Below are positions 34,195 through 45,835 of a DNA stretch of 64,000 bases, in pieces; position 1 is the first letter of the stretch, and each line of letters starts with the position of its first letter. Source of the stretch: Cocos nucifera (taxonomy: Eukaryota > Streptophyta > Magnoliopsida > Arecales > Arecaceae); the NCBI GenBank assembly GCA_006176705.1, contig QRFJ01000056.1:2208657-2272656 (forward strand), read 5' to 3'. The translations under genes and the position numbers were made by a program. The notes under the pieces were generated by a model, which had not been told where the DNA came from, searched no databases, and saw nothing but the letters and a program-made list of their open reading frames with translations.

Positions 34195-34701
34195 ATCTAT
34201 GGCAATGATTTTATAATCACTGTCATATCCGTATCAATCGTTGCTATAGATCCGTGGTGCTAACGGTGCCAACCGTTCCATTAGACCTATGACATCGGTT
34301 AAGAAACTACTGCTATAGATTACCTATGGCAGCAGTTATATAACCGCTGTTATAGATAACCTATGGTAGTAGTTACATAACCGCTGTGATAGATAACCTA
34401 TGGCAGCGGTTTATAAATCATTGCAATAGATTGACCTATAGCAGCAGTTATATAATCGCTGCTATAGATAACCTATGACAGTGGTTATATAATCGCTGCT
34501 ATAGGTCGATCTATTATAATAATTTATAAATTACTGTGATAGACTATCTATGACAGCGGTTCAAACAACCACTGTCATAGAGTTACGACAATGACCGTAG
34601 TGACAGCGATTAAAAAATCACTGCCATAGCTTATGGCAGCGATTTTTTGGATTGGGACAGCGATTATAAACCGCTGTCATAGCCCTTTTTTATAGTAGTG
34701 C
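34195..34701. mobile_element. CACTA-type terminus with tandem palindromic subterminal repeats
   Basis: The right end read in reverse is CACTACTATAAAAAAGGGCT followed by ATGACAGCGGTTTATAATCGC, a CACTA-class terminal sequence. Inside it, about ten units of about 30-60 bp of the type CTATGGCAGCGGTTATATAA plus its inverse (CCGCTGCTATAG) are lined up in tandem, as in CACTA subterminal arrays. No matching CACTACTATAAAA end in the opposite orientation was found on the left, so this is a single terminus or a deletion remnant. No transposase is visible. Confidence 0.62.
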
Positions 34702-36210
34702 CTCAATCCTAGGCTTCTCCACCCCACTGCCATCCCTCCAATCGGTGTCGTCGTCCTCCCATATCTCGCTACCCCTTTTCCTCACAAACCCGCTACTTCT
34801 TCACGCTTCCCCATCTCATCATCCTCGTGCCCTCCTCAGGGCTCCACCGACCATCGGCTCCGCCCCCAAAGCTCTCCGTACCTCCCCCACCCTCCGAGGC
34901 TCGGTCGGCTGCTGCACCCCACCCCTGTAGGTCGCTATGCCCCCTCCCCCCGGGGTTCTGCTGGCCGCCGGCTCCACCCCCATAGCTCTCCGTGCCTCCC
35001 CCTCTTCTCTGCCCACACTTTGGAGCTCGGTTGCTTGGCCGGCTACTGTGTGTTGCCCCCACGGCTCACCCTCACTGCCACCTCCACCTGGGCGCCTCTC
35101 CCCACTCCATTGCCGGCTTGTCCCCTCGATCCATGGCCACCGGAGAGCAGGGAAGAAATCCAAAGTAAGGTATATTCTGACCCCTCTTTTCTACCATCTA
35201 AGTTCTTCTTTCTAAAATTCAGTCCTCATATTTTTTTTTTGCATTTTTTTATTCCTCCACCCAAATTTGAGATCGGTGGGAGGCCGCGGCCAGGAGAGTA
35301 GGGAGCACGTGGGCGTCCATGAGGTTCTGGCTCGATGTTGGAGTTCATCCCATCTTCTCCCACTCCAAAGATATGCTCTAACCACTCTCTTCTCTAATAT
35401 AAGCTCTCCTATTTTTCTAGAATCTATTTTTTTTCTTTTGTATTTTTTTCTTCGTTCATCCAAACTTATAGCCCATCAATTGTTCCTCTCAACCACCATA
35501 ATTTTTTTTGCTGTTCTTTTTCGATCCAACCTTCTCTGTATTCTCCCCTAACCCTAACCCTAACCTACCCCCTAACCCTAACCTATCCCTAACCCTCAAT
35601 AGTACTAAGTCTAGTGGGTTAGTTGGATCTGGGCCGTGACACCCGTTAACCTAGTAATCCAAATCCATGTAGCTTATTTGTTGTTTTATTCGGATCCGAT
35701 CCTAGGTTATCCCTAAACCCATCAAACCCTTTCTTCTATGGGGAAGATAATTGAAGTGCAGTGCCAACCTTCATCCCAGCCTATCCCTAAACCCATCCGA
35801 ACCTGCATGGCTCCTGGATCTCAGCAGCAATCTGCTGCTTTTTTTTTTTTCATATGGACATTAAGGAAGACTATCATAGCATGGTAGCAACTCTTTGTCC
35901 CTTTACCCTCTTATATGATTTTTATGGACAAAGAAGTGGAAGGCTGCCAAAATATGGTCAATAATCCTTCTGTATTCTTCATAAAGAATAAAATAATTCT
36001 GATATTATAGTGAAGAAAAAAAAATTGATGAGAGAACTCACTTTCTGTAGCTCTGCTTTCCCAATTTCTACTTTGTTGTCAACTTTCTTAATCCTCATGC
36101 CAAAAAAAAAATGGAATTAGCAACAGACACATTCACAAAAAAAAGAAAAAGACTTCCAACCTCACCTTTTCTTTTTAGCTGTTCTCGTGCTTGAACGTCC
36201 GAACCTTTCC

Positions 36211-36241
<31 letters not shown>

Positions 36242-36720
36242 GGCCAAAGGATAGGAAAAAGTTGATAAGACAATCCATGCAGGGCCATCCATCCTTTCTG
36301 ATATTTTTTCTGCAAATTTTGTCATTTCAATTAAAGCTTTCGAGACTCTTTTCTTGATCTCATATCATGTAATTAAAAGAGAAATTATGCAATCTGATCC
36401 GAAATAGAAAAAACTTCGCTTTCATGCTGTATCATCAATGGGTGTGTATCTTTTTTCTCCGTGTAAGTTATTTCTTTGACCTTTCACTATCCATCCCATC
36501 TCTTTCTCTTTGGAGTGTACTCTATCAGTAGTAAAGAAATCTCAATGCTATTGTCTACCTAGACTGCCATATGGTGTGTAGGGAATTTTAAAGGTCAGAA
36601 ATTAAAAAGCCAAAAATTATAAAATAAAAAAAGAACTCGACATGTGGCGTTTTAAGAGACTACCGACTTGCGCTTTAGCTTTAAATTATAGGTTTATATT
36701 TTATACTTAATGTGCGTCAA
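34702..36720. other. Intergenic DNA with GC-rich duplicated tract
   Basis: 34740-35330 is GC-rich with two diverged copies of a block containing CATAGCTCTCCGTGCCTCCC / AAAGCTCTCCGTACCTCCCC. Open frames on both strands are Pro/Ser/Gly-rich and lack domains. A telomere-like tract lies at 35545-35600, and the remainder is AT-rich with a TA run at 36210-36241. No gene was recognised. Confidence 0.45.
35545..35600. repeat. Interstitial telomere-like repeat (CCCTAA)n
   Basis: CCCCTAACCCTAACCCTAAC, then CTACCCCCTAACCCTAACC and TATCCCTAACCCTC: about seven near-perfect copies of the plant telomere-like hexamer/heptamer family (the canonical plant unit is CCCTAAA). It is short and imperfect, within an otherwise internal chromosome region. 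Confidence 0.8.
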
Positions 36721-36727
36721 AGTAGGT

Positions 36728-37255
36728 TTAGGAGATCTTTCTTGCCCACTTCAATGACGTCAGCAAGGGATCCAATAAAAGGACGTGCCCGTCCTTATAA
36801 AATTCTCTGTAATTCTTTCTAGTATTATAAAACACGCATACACCATATTTTCCAAACAAATTCACAGAAACAAACACAAGAAGTGATTTAGAATAGGAAT
36901 TGGAGTGTATATTTATAACCGGTTTAAGGAATTGGTTGGGGCGCCGGACGTCCACGTCTGGGAAGGATCCGGTCTGAGCGGGGAAGTACAGTTTCCGTCC
37001 GAACGTGTCAACTTCGTGCAACGTGCCGGGAATTTTTCGTAGCCATACATCCTCCCTGGGAACTTGCCTTACCGAGGCAGTCGGACCTTTCCTCGTCCGT
37101 CCTGCTCTATTTGGTGACCGTGGGTCAGAGACTTGAAAAAGTCCGGACGCGGTTGGCAGCTCGGAGAAAATTATAGCGGAGATCACACGGCCTTTCCGGG
37201 GTTCTTCCCGTAGGGTTTGAAATAAACGTCTTGTTTTGCTTTGCCGAGCAGGCAT
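36728..37255 (-). other. Promoter-like GC-rich segment with 175-codon open frame, unknown
   Basis: The minus strand has GC-rich DNA with ACGT-core motifs (GACACGTTC, GACGTGGACGTCC), then GGTTATAAATATACACTCC at about 36923-36905, a strong TATA context, then a pyrimidine-rich leader and ATGGTGTATGCG at 36850-36839. The 175-codon frame that spans it has no recognisable domain. I read it as a promoter fragment or LTR-like remnant, not a gene; either is unproven. Confidence 0.3.
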
Positions 37256-39510
37256 CTCATTTCCTGTCAGATACGGGACGGTGTTTTCTGAAACGGTAAA
37301 CTTTGACGAGCACAGCCCGTTCTAGAACTTAGAAATAGGGCTCACATTTTTTACGATACCGCCGGATAGAGATGTATTTATAAGGTCTACATGGATAGAT
37401 GAAGGTAGGTGATCAAAATATTTTAAAATATGTGCAGCATACAATACAAGCAAGAAGATTAATCATTTTTTTTTCATATGAAAGATATGATCTGAACCCG
37501 AAACTATTATATTTTAAAGTATCAATAGAGATTTCGGACTGGTATAGACTTTGGATTAGACGACTCTAATTTTGGTGGACTTGCTAGCTACATATGAGTA
37601 GAATTATAAGTTTGTGATTCGAATTTAGTTTGAACGAGCAGCCAGCTAAGCTAAGCTTCCATTCATGTTTGCATATATAAATTGTTTAAGCTCTGTTTGT
37701 TTATGGGTTTAGCTTCAAAACATGTTTGTATAGGATATTATGCAGTGGGGCTTTATATTTTTATGAGTTGGTCGGTTAATTTTTCAATCAAAAACCCATG
37801 GTTATTTTATAGACTAATTGAAGAAGCTTGCATCTCCACCGTCCAGTATGTGCTCTCTTTTTCTTTTGTTGTTGGTGTGTGTGTGTGTTTTTTCTCCTTT
37901 CCCTCCTTAATAAGGTGCTTGCATGTGATGATCAAGTTTACCATATTTGGTGAGCCAAGGTTGTTTTTGGACGGACACCAATCATTCCTGTACCGGGTCC
38001 TGCTCGCGGATCCACTGCCAAAATGATGGCCTGCTCACCATTCGATGGAACTGCTTTCGGGTGTTCCACGCCATTCTCCTCAATGGTCCCCAGGCTTTGA
38101 TGGAGTTGTCTTGGTCAACAAACGAATGGACATTGAAGAATGGGCCTGCCATGAATCCAAACTAAAGCCTTCGTATCCTTCCCCTTGGCGCAGCTCTTCC
38201 GGTTTAGGTATTGGTTAATGCCTTTGGTTGCGTTTTTTTAGTTAATTTTTGTTTCAATAATTTTAGTTTAGATTGTTGTGGTTGCAACATCTTGCCACAT
38301 TTGAATCGACCTGCTCGGGGACTTTAGCATACCAAAACCATCTCGATTGAGTGCAGATTGTAGCTGGCATATTTGGATGATTGAAAAGCCATTCAAGATA
38401 GGTCTGCATGAACCCCATACGTGCATAAATGTGTGTGTATATGTATATATATATATATATACCCACACACACACGTCTCAGTTTAAAAAGCTTAGTTAGC
38501 TTTTGGCTTAGCGTGACCATGCATACAAGGTGTTCAAACTGCATCCAAACTTGAGCCAATATTAGCAAAACTTGGTTTAGGTTCTTAAGCCAATCCAAAT
38601 TTTTGCTCATATTTCTAAGCTTGCACGTATCCATGCTTGAATCGTTGAAGTATAAAGCAAGTCCAAAATTACAAATTATAAAGATTTTAATTGTTATTAA
38701 TCAACCTAATAGAAATAACAACCTTATCTGTCTCGACTAGAAGCAAATGGAAATAAAATATTGTTTGCTGTGATGGCCAACATTTGCTTAAACGGTAAGT
38801 GATGGGCAATAGTGGAAAGATAATGATTCTATTTACTTAAATTACTTTTCCCAAAATAAAACAAGTAAAATTCTCAATTGCCACAGTTTTGAAGTCAAAA
38901 TCATTTTGCCACTAACATGAAGGACAAATATAATTTTTATTGTACAACAGATTTTATAGAATAATTTTTTTTTATTTTCATCAGTACGATAACAAAATGA
39001 GCCACCTCATCTCAAACCTTGAGCTTACTTTGAACCACCCAGCTTCAAGGGGCCACCTATACCATACAATGAACCACCGAGTTACGGGGAGACACAAAGT
39101 ACCAGTGCAGTTCATTTCCACCTCCAGTTCTAGAAAATCTGATGGTGCAATTTGTCATCGCGTGATATGTGGTCGGTAGATCATCATCCTCAAGACACGT
39201 GGCGTCGTCCTGCACTTTCTCACCTGTTAAATTCCCAGCCCCCAATCCCCAATCCCCAATCCCCAGCCAATGCACCGCCAGAAAGGCGCGCGGACGCCTC
39301 TCGTAGCGCACAAAATCCCTCTCCCCACCCCCAATTTTGGAAGGAAAACCTTGCAACGCCACCGAAATCCCCATTTTATCCTTCCCAACCCACATCTTCT
39401 TGTATACGCGCGTTTGTCCTCCTCCTCCTCTCCCACTTCTTTGACTAATCCAAAGCCGGCAAAACGCCGTCTCCTACCTGCCATCTCCACCCCAACCCCC
39501 CCCACATAAA
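37256..39510. other. Intergenic DNA upstream of the AAA-ATPase gene
   Basis: AT-rich DNA with a TA/CA microsatellite (38438-38476). From about 39180 it becomes C-rich, with CCCCAATCCCCAATCC repeats (39239-39262), and this part probably belongs to the AAA-ATPase promoter. No other gene was recognised. Confidence 0.5.
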
Positions 39511-39642
39511 ATCAAACCCACCCAACTCCACCCTTTCCCAATCCCCCTTCCCTCTCTCTCTCCACCCCCCATTTATTCCCTTCTAATCCCAATTCTATTC
39601 CGTCGGTAGTTCGAGAGGACTAGAATTCTAACAATAATCCCC

Positions 39643-41127
39643 ATGATAATCCCGGCTAATCCCTTCTCCATAGTCCTGGCCGCCGTCTGCGGTCTGGCGG
39701 TCCTGCGGACCATCCTTTCGGCGAGGGCGCTGCTCTACCATCTGGGGCGGTGGTGGCGGTGGGTGGACGAGCGCGTGCAGGTGTACCAATACTTCGAGAT
39801 CCCGCGGTACAACGAGAGCTTCCAGGAGAACCCCCTCTACCGGAAGGCCGCCGCCTATGTAGCCTCCCTCCCCTCCCTCGAGGACGCCGCCGCCGCCACC
39901 CTCTCCTCCTCCGGCCGCAAGCCCAACGACTTTCTCGTCCACCTCGGCCCCGGCCAGTCCGCCCACGACTCCTTCCTCGGCGCTCGCGTCTCGTGGTCCA
40001 ACCGTCCTCCCGGCGGCGGGTGTCTCGTCCTTCGTGTCCGCCGCCAGGACCGCACCCGGGTTCTCCGCCCCTATCTTCAGCATGTTGAGTCCGTCGCCGA
40101 CGAGATCGAGCTCCGGCGGAGGGAGGTCCGGCTATTTACGAACGCCGGCGTCGGCGAGGAGGGGCCGCGGTGGAGGTCGGTGCCGTTCACCCACCCGTCA
40201 ACGCTAGACACGGTAGCGATGGACCCGGATCTGAAAAACAGAGTGCGGGCGGATTTGGAAGCGTTTCTTAAAGGCCGGGCGTATTACCACCGCCTCGGCC
40301 GGGTTTGGCGGCGGAGCTATCTGCTATATGGCCCTCCGGGGACCGGCAAATCCACCTTCGTGGCTGCCATGGCCAAATTCCTCGGCTACGACATCTACGA
40401 CGTGAACCTCTCCCGGCTCGCCGCCGACGGGGCGGATCTTCGGTCTCTACTCCTCCATACGACACCGCGGTCGGTGATACTTGTGGAAGATCTCGACCGG
40501 TATCTAAGCGGGAAAGAAAGCGAGTCGGCGGCGGCGAGGCTGACGGAGATGCTGAGCTTCATGGATGGAGTCTTCTCGTGCTGCGGGGAGGAGAGGGTGA
40601 TGGTGTTCACGATGAGCGGCGGCGAGGAGGGGAAGGAGGGGTTGGACCCGGCGGTGCTGCGGCCGGGGAGGTTGGACGTCCACATCCATTTCCCGATGTG
40701 CGACTTCTCGGCGTTCAAGACGCTGGCGAGCAGCTACCTGGGGGTAAAAGACCACAAGCTGTACCCCCAAGTGGAGGAGGGCTTCCAGAACGGGGCTCAG
40801 CTGAGCCCCGCGGAGGTCAGCGAGATCATGATCGCCAACCGGGGGTCCCCGACCCGGGCGATCAAGTCGGTGATCAGCGCATTGCAGCAGTCGGGGAGGA
40901 AGCTGACCGAGAGCAGGTCCGGGCGGCGGACGGAGGAGACAGGGAGCGAGTGGAGCAGCGGCGGGGGGTTGGGCTTCGGGAGGGATTCGACGACGATGAG
41001 GGAGTTTCGGAAACTGTATGGTTTCATTAAGATGAGGAGTGGGAGCAAGAAGGAAGGGGTGATGCCAGTGGAGGCGGCCGCGGCCGCCGCCGCCGCTACT
41101 CCTCCAGATAAGGAATATTCACACTGA
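39643..41127 (+). CDS. BCS1-like AAA-ATPase (At2g46620 type)
   Basis: Single-exon frame of 494 residues. A hydrophobic N-terminal segment (about residues 6-28, FSIVLAAVCGLAVLRTILSA) is a likely membrane anchor. It is followed by the plant AAA-ATPase-associated region (about 30-130) and a BCS1-type AAA core: Walker A GPPGTGKS at 230-237, Walker B with VEDLDR at 281-286, and LDPAVLRPGRLDVHIHFPMC (334-353) with the arginine-finger region R340/R343. The sensor-1 position, usually TTN in BCS1 relatives, reads VFTMSG (321-326), as I recall for the At2g46620 branch. The C-terminus has a Gly/Ser/Arg stretch, FRKLYGFIKMRSGSKK and a poly-Ala run. Such proteins sit in ER, mitochondrial or plasma membranes; the substrate is unknown. 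Codons are strongly GC-ending. Antisense frames here are shadows. Confidence 0.93.
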   Translation: MIIPANPFSIVLAAVCGLAVLRTILSARALLYHLGRWWRWVDERVQVYQYFEIPRYNESFQENPLYRKAAAYVASLPSLEDAAAATLSSSGRKPNDFLVHLGPGQSAHDSFLGARVSWSNRPPGGGCLVLRVRRQDRTRVLRPYLQHVESVADEIELRRREVRLFTNAGVGEEGPRWRSVPFTHPSTLDTVAMDPDLKNRVRADLEAFLKGRAYYHRLGRVWRRSYLLYGPPGTGKSTFVAAMAKFLGYDIYDVNLSRLAADGADLRSLLLHTTPRSVILVEDLDRYLSGKESESAAARLTEMLSFMDGVFSCCGEERVMVFTMSGGEEGKEGLDPAVLRPGRLDVHIHFPMCDFSAFKTLASSYLGVKDHKLYPQVEEGFQNGAQLSPAEVSEIMIANRGSPTRAIKSVISALQQSGRKLTESRSGRRTEETGSEWSSGGGLGFGRDSTTMREFRKLYGFIKMRSGSKKEGVMPVEAAAAAAAATPPDKEYSH

Positions 41128-42026
41128 ACAACAGGAGGAGGAGTTCTTCTTTCGGAACTTAAGCTAATTAGAATTTAGATGATTTTTTTTCCCTTTTTCT
41201 TTTTCTTCTCTTCCTTTTCTTTTTCCTCTCCAAACTCCAGGTAATGGAATTTTATCTGAATTTTAGTTTTTTTTTTTTTCAAAGAAAATTATGGGAAGGT
41301 GAAACGGGGATCGATCAAGGTGTAGGATGTAGAGAGAAATGTTTATGTAAACTGTGGAGTGTGAATGACACAACGTTGTCCGTTTGGAATATGAAGATGA
41401 TAGCTCAAGATCTTGCTTTATTCTTGAAATATTTATTGTTTTAAATATTAAAAAAATATATTGGAAAGTTTTAGTTGAAAAACAGATTCTCATGTTTCTA
41501 TGAATCAACTAGATGGTGGAAAATTAAAATATTTAAACAATATACTACATATAATTAGTTGAATATCCAATAAGTAGGTTACATAATTAGCTGGAGATAA
41601 AGAGAAAGTAAGGTTTACATTTGCTTTTCCTGCTTTAGGAATCCAGCATGGTTTTATTCTTCTTATATTTAGATGTTTGGATTTTGACTCTCCAGATATA
41701 AAGTTATTTGATCCTGGAATAAACACTTTGTAAAAGGAATTTTACGGGAGGCATGTCGGCACTCGAAAAAGAAAGTTCAAAGTGGGAAAAAAAAAAAAAA
41801 AAAAAAAAAAAAGGGTCAGACAACAAGGAGAAAGATGGAAAGATATAAATTTATTCGGAAGAAACCCATGTACAATCAAACATCTAATATGAAAAAGATT
41901 GTGACTTAATTATATTTATTTTCATGCAAATAGTATTAAAACTCAACTTAGAGGCAAATTTTCATTTAGAAAACATAGAGTGGGCTTAACTCTCATACTC
42001 AACTACAAACTAATAGAATGAGAAAT
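41128..42026. other. 3' flank of the AAA-ATPase gene
   Basis: Probable 3'-UTR with a T-run at 41267-41279, then AT-rich DNA with a 26-A run near 41790. The same stretch recurs at 45836-46727 with only a shorter A-run, because of the duplication discussed for the gap. Confidence 0.6.
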
Positions 42027-42497
42027 ATTTTGTACACTGCATTCGGTGTAAAAAAAAAAAAAATATCATCCCATATGATTGGGCCATTTAACCACAACTT
42101 TTCAATGTATCTTTCAATTTTTTTTGTTTGAAATTTTAAATGATGAAAATACTCATTTATTTCTGAAAAAATTATGACATCTTGTAGTCATATTATGATA
42201 TCGTACGATCAAAATATGATTTTCTATGTACAGGATATTATAAGAAAGGAAGGGGCATTCTTGTTATTTAAAAATTTCATAAATTTTCAATGATGAAAAT
42301 ATTCTTTTCTCTTCATGACTTTTAAAAAAAAAAATTATGATAAAATATTATAATATGGCTACAGGATATCATAATATGGTCATAAGATGTCATAATTTTT
42401 TCAAAAGAAAAAAAATATTTTTAGCATTCAAAATTTTAAATTAAAAAATAGAAATATAATCATTAAATGCATATTAAAAAATGGTACTACGTGATTT
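42027..42497. mobile_element. MITE-like repeat, left part (first assembly copy)
   Basis: It begins TTTTGTACACTGCATTCGGT and contains repeated ATTATGACATC / CATAATATGG / AGGATATCATAATA motifs. It is interrupted at 42498 by the LTR retrotransposon. A second family member begins at 63626. Confidence 0.6.
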
Positions 42498-42502
42498 AAT
42501 GT

Positions 42503-43217
42503 TGCTGAAAATAAACTCCGCTCCTACCGAAGTCCAATTCGATGCTCAGCCTAATGCAACCGATAACCATGGAAGAGCTTCAGTGAACGGATCTTAACCG
42601 AACTCCTTCAGCCGGCCGAACTCCTCAACGGCCGAGCTCCTTCGGACTCCCAGTGGCTGGGCCTTAGCCGAACTCCTTCACTCGGCCGAACTCCTCAGCG
42701 GTCGAGCTTCTTTGGACTCCCAATGGCCAGACCTTAGCCGAACTCCTTCATCCGGCCGAACTCATCAGCTACTGAGCTTCAGTCGAACTCCTACGAGAGC
42801 CGAACTCCCTCCGCGCTATTCCAGCCAGACGCTTGCGGGAGTCGAACTTTCTTCAAGCTTCTTCTTCGACCGAAATTCTACGGAAGCCCAACTCCTTTCG
42901 AGCTTTCCCTTCGGTCGAACTCCTCTAGAATTGATATATACCAAAGTCCACCGATCAATGCCTGCTTTCTCAGAGCCACGGCTATTAAATCTGGACAAAC
43001 GGTCACCATCAGTCTGCCATAGGTGATGCTACAAGCGGTGCCCTCCTCCGTGACTGATTCCGTCAGACCTCAAGCAGCCCACTACTATCGGATGGTATGG
43101 ATGTCACTATCGGCCTGACGATACCATCCTCTCCACACCAAATCTCGTGCAGCCTCGAGCGGCCCGCCACCAGACAGTATGGCCGTCACCATCAATCAAA
43201 CTCCGTCTATAAAAAGG
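42503..43217 (+). repeat. Partial 5' LTR of element 2, first assembly copy, cut by the gap
   Basis: Starts TGCTGAAAATAAACTCC after the AATGT target duplication (42498-42502) and runs into the N gap just after CTATAAAAAGG, the LTR's own TATA box. It is base-for-base the same as 47204-47918, as expected if the two are one locus assembled twice. Confidence 0.85.
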
Positions 43218-44217
43218 NNNNNNNNNNNNNNNNNNNNNNNNNNNNNNNNNNNNNNNNNNNNNNNNNNNNNNNNNNNNNNNNNNNNNNNNNNNNNNNNNNN
43301 NNNNNNNNNNNNNNNNNNNNNNNNNNNNNNNNNNNNNNNNNNNNNNNNNNNNNNNNNNNNNNNNNNNNNNNNNNNNNNNNNNNNNNNNNNNNNNNNNNNN
43401 NNNNNNNNNNNNNNNNNNNNNNNNNNNNNNNNNNNNNNNNNNNNNNNNNNNNNNNNNNNNNNNNNNNNNNNNNNNNNNNNNNNNNNNNNNNNNNNNNNNN
43501 NNNNNNNNNNNNNNNNNNNNNNNNNNNNNNNNNNNNNNNNNNNNNNNNNNNNNNNNNNNNNNNNNNNNNNNNNNNNNNNNNNNNNNNNNNNNNNNNNNNN
43601 NNNNNNNNNNNNNNNNNNNNNNNNNNNNNNNNNNNNNNNNNNNNNNNNNNNNNNNNNNNNNNNNNNNNNNNNNNNNNNNNNNNNNNNNNNNNNNNNNNNN
43701 NNNNNNNNNNNNNNNNNNNNNNNNNNNNNNNNNNNNNNNNNNNNNNNNNNNNNNNNNNNNNNNNNNNNNNNNNNNNNNNNNNNNNNNNNNNNNNNNNNNN
43801 NNNNNNNNNNNNNNNNNNNNNNNNNNNNNNNNNNNNNNNNNNNNNNNNNNNNNNNNNNNNNNNNNNNNNNNNNNNNNNNNNNNNNNNNNNNNNNNNNNNN
43901 NNNNNNNNNNNNNNNNNNNNNNNNNNNNNNNNNNNNNNNNNNNNNNNNNNNNNNNNNNNNNNNNNNNNNNNNNNNNNNNNNNNNNNNNNNNNNNNNNNNN
44001 NNNNNNNNNNNNNNNNNNNNNNNNNNNNNNNNNNNNNNNNNNNNNNNNNNNNNNNNNNNNNNNNNNNNNNNNNNNNNNNNNNNNNNNNNNNNNNNNNNNN
44101 NNNNNNNNNNNNNNNNNNNNNNNNNNNNNNNNNNNNNNNNNNNNNNNNNNNNNNNNNNNNNNNNNNNNNNNNNNNNNNNNNNNNNNNNNNNNNNNNNNNN
44201 NNNNNNNNNNNNNNNNN
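43218..44217. other. Assembly gap, exactly 1000 N
   Basis: A round 1000 N is a placeholder for a gap of unknown size. Frames crossing it (about 346-402 codons, mostly X) are meaningless. The sequence on its right repeats the sequence on its left for 3.7 kb. Confidence 0.99.
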
Positions 44218-44342
44218 AACTCCACCCTTTCCCCAATCCCCCCTTCCCTCTCTCTCTCCACCCCCCATTTATTCCCTTCTAATCCCAATTCTATTCCGTC
44301 GGTAGGTTCGAGAAGGACTTAGAATTCTAACAATAATTCCCC

Positions 44343-45835
44343 ATGATAATCCCGTGCTTAATCCCTTCTCCATAGTCCCTGGCCGCCGTCTGCGGTCTGG
44401 CGGTCCTGCGGACCATCCTTTCGGCGAGGGCGCTGCTCTACCATCATGGGGCGGTGGTGGCGGTGGGTGGACGAGCGCGTGCAGGTGTACCAGTACTTCG
44501 AGATCCCGCGGTACAACGAGAGCTTCCCAGGAGAACCCCCTCTACCGGAAGGCCGCCGCCTATGTAGGCCTCCCTCCCCTCCCTCGAGGACGCCGCCGCC
44601 GCCACCCTCTCCTCCTCCGGCCGCAAGCCCAACGACTTTCTCGTCCACCTCGGCCCCGGCCAGTCCGCCCACGACTCCTTCCTCGGCGCTCCGCGTCTCG
44701 TGGTCCAACCGTCCTCCCGGCGGCGGGTGTCTCGTCCTTCCGTGTCCGCCGCCAGGACCGCACCCGGGTTCTCCGCCCCTATCTTCAGCATGTTGAGTCC
44801 GTCGCCGACGAGATCGAGCTCCGGCGGAGGGAGGTCCGGCTATTTACGAACGCCGGCGTCGGCGAGGAGGGGCCGCGGTGGAGGTCGGTGCCGTTCACCC
44901 ACCCGTCAACGCTAGACACGGTAGCGATGGACCCGGATCTGAAAAACAGAGTGCGGGCGGATTTGGAAGCGTTTCTTAAAGGCCGGGCGTATTACCACCG
45001 CCTCGGCCGGGTTTGGCGGCGGAGCTATCTGCTATATGGCCCTCCGGGGACCGGCAAATCCACCTTCGTGGCTGCCATGGCCAAATTCCTCGGCTACGAC
45101 ATCTACGACGTGAACCTCTCCCGGCTCGCCGCCGACGGGGCGGATCTTCGGTCTCTACTCCTCCATACGACACCGCGGTCGGTGATACTTGTGGAAGATC
45201 TCGACCGGTATCTAAGCGGGAAAGAAAGCGAGTCGGCGGCGGCGAGGCTGACGGAGATGCTGAGCTTCATGGATGGAGTCTTCTCGTGCTGCGGGGAGGA
45301 GAGGGTGATGGTGTTCACGATGAGCGGCGGCGAGGAGGGGAAGGAGGGGTTGGACCCGGCGGTGCTGCGGCCGGGGAGGTTGGACGTCCACATCCATTTC
45401 CCGATGTGCGACTTCTCGGCGTTCAAGACGCTGGCGAGCAGCTACCTGGGGGTAAAAGACCACAAGCTGTACCCCCAAGTGGAGGAGGGCTTCCAGAACG
45501 GGGCTCAGCTGAGCCCCGCGGAGGTCAGCGAGATCATGATCGCCAACCGGGGGTCCCCGACCCGGGCGATCAAGTCGGTGATCAGCGCATTGCAGCAGTC
45601 GGGGAGGAAGCTGACCGAGAGCAGGTCCGGGCGGCGGACGGAGGAGACAGGGAGCGAGTGGAGCAGCGGCGGGGGGTTGGGCTTCGGGAGGGATTCGACG
45701 ACGATGAGGGAGTTTCGGAAACTGTATGGTTTCATTAAGATGAGGAGTGGGAGCAAGAAGGAAGGGGTGATGCCAGTGGAGGCGGCCGCGGCCGCCGCCG
45801 CCGCTACTCCTCCAGATAAGGAATATTCACACTGA
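44343..45835 (+). pseudogene. Second copy of the BCS1-like AAA-ATPase, frame-broken, probably an assembly artefact
   Basis: From about 44744 to the stop it matches 40036-41127 base for base and has all AAA motifs. In the first ~400 bases there are single-base insertions relative to copy 1 (for example CCCGTGCTTAATCCC for CCCGGCTAATCCC, GTCCCTGG for GTCCTGG, CTTCCCAGG for CTTCCAGG, GTAGGCC for GTAGCC, GCTCCGCG for GCTCGCG, CTTCCGTG for CTTCGTG). From the original ATG these give a stop after 10 codons. An alternative frame from 44354 reaches the true stop, but its first ~130 residues are scrambled. The cluster of insertions at a contig end points to unpolished sequence. Confidence 0.88.

Noticed and set aside
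40305..41030. 241-codon frame overlapping the AAA-ATPase (+1 frame) and antisense frames there
   Set aside because: They are GC-rich shadow frames of the real gene; none has a domain.
43097..44305. Long open frames on both strands across the N gap
   Set aside because: They consist almost only of X residues from 1000 N.
44354..45835. Second AAA-ATPase as a genuine tandem paralogue
   Set aside because: Base identity, shared retrotransposon insertion site, the gap position and insertions clustered at the contig end fit one locus assembled twice.
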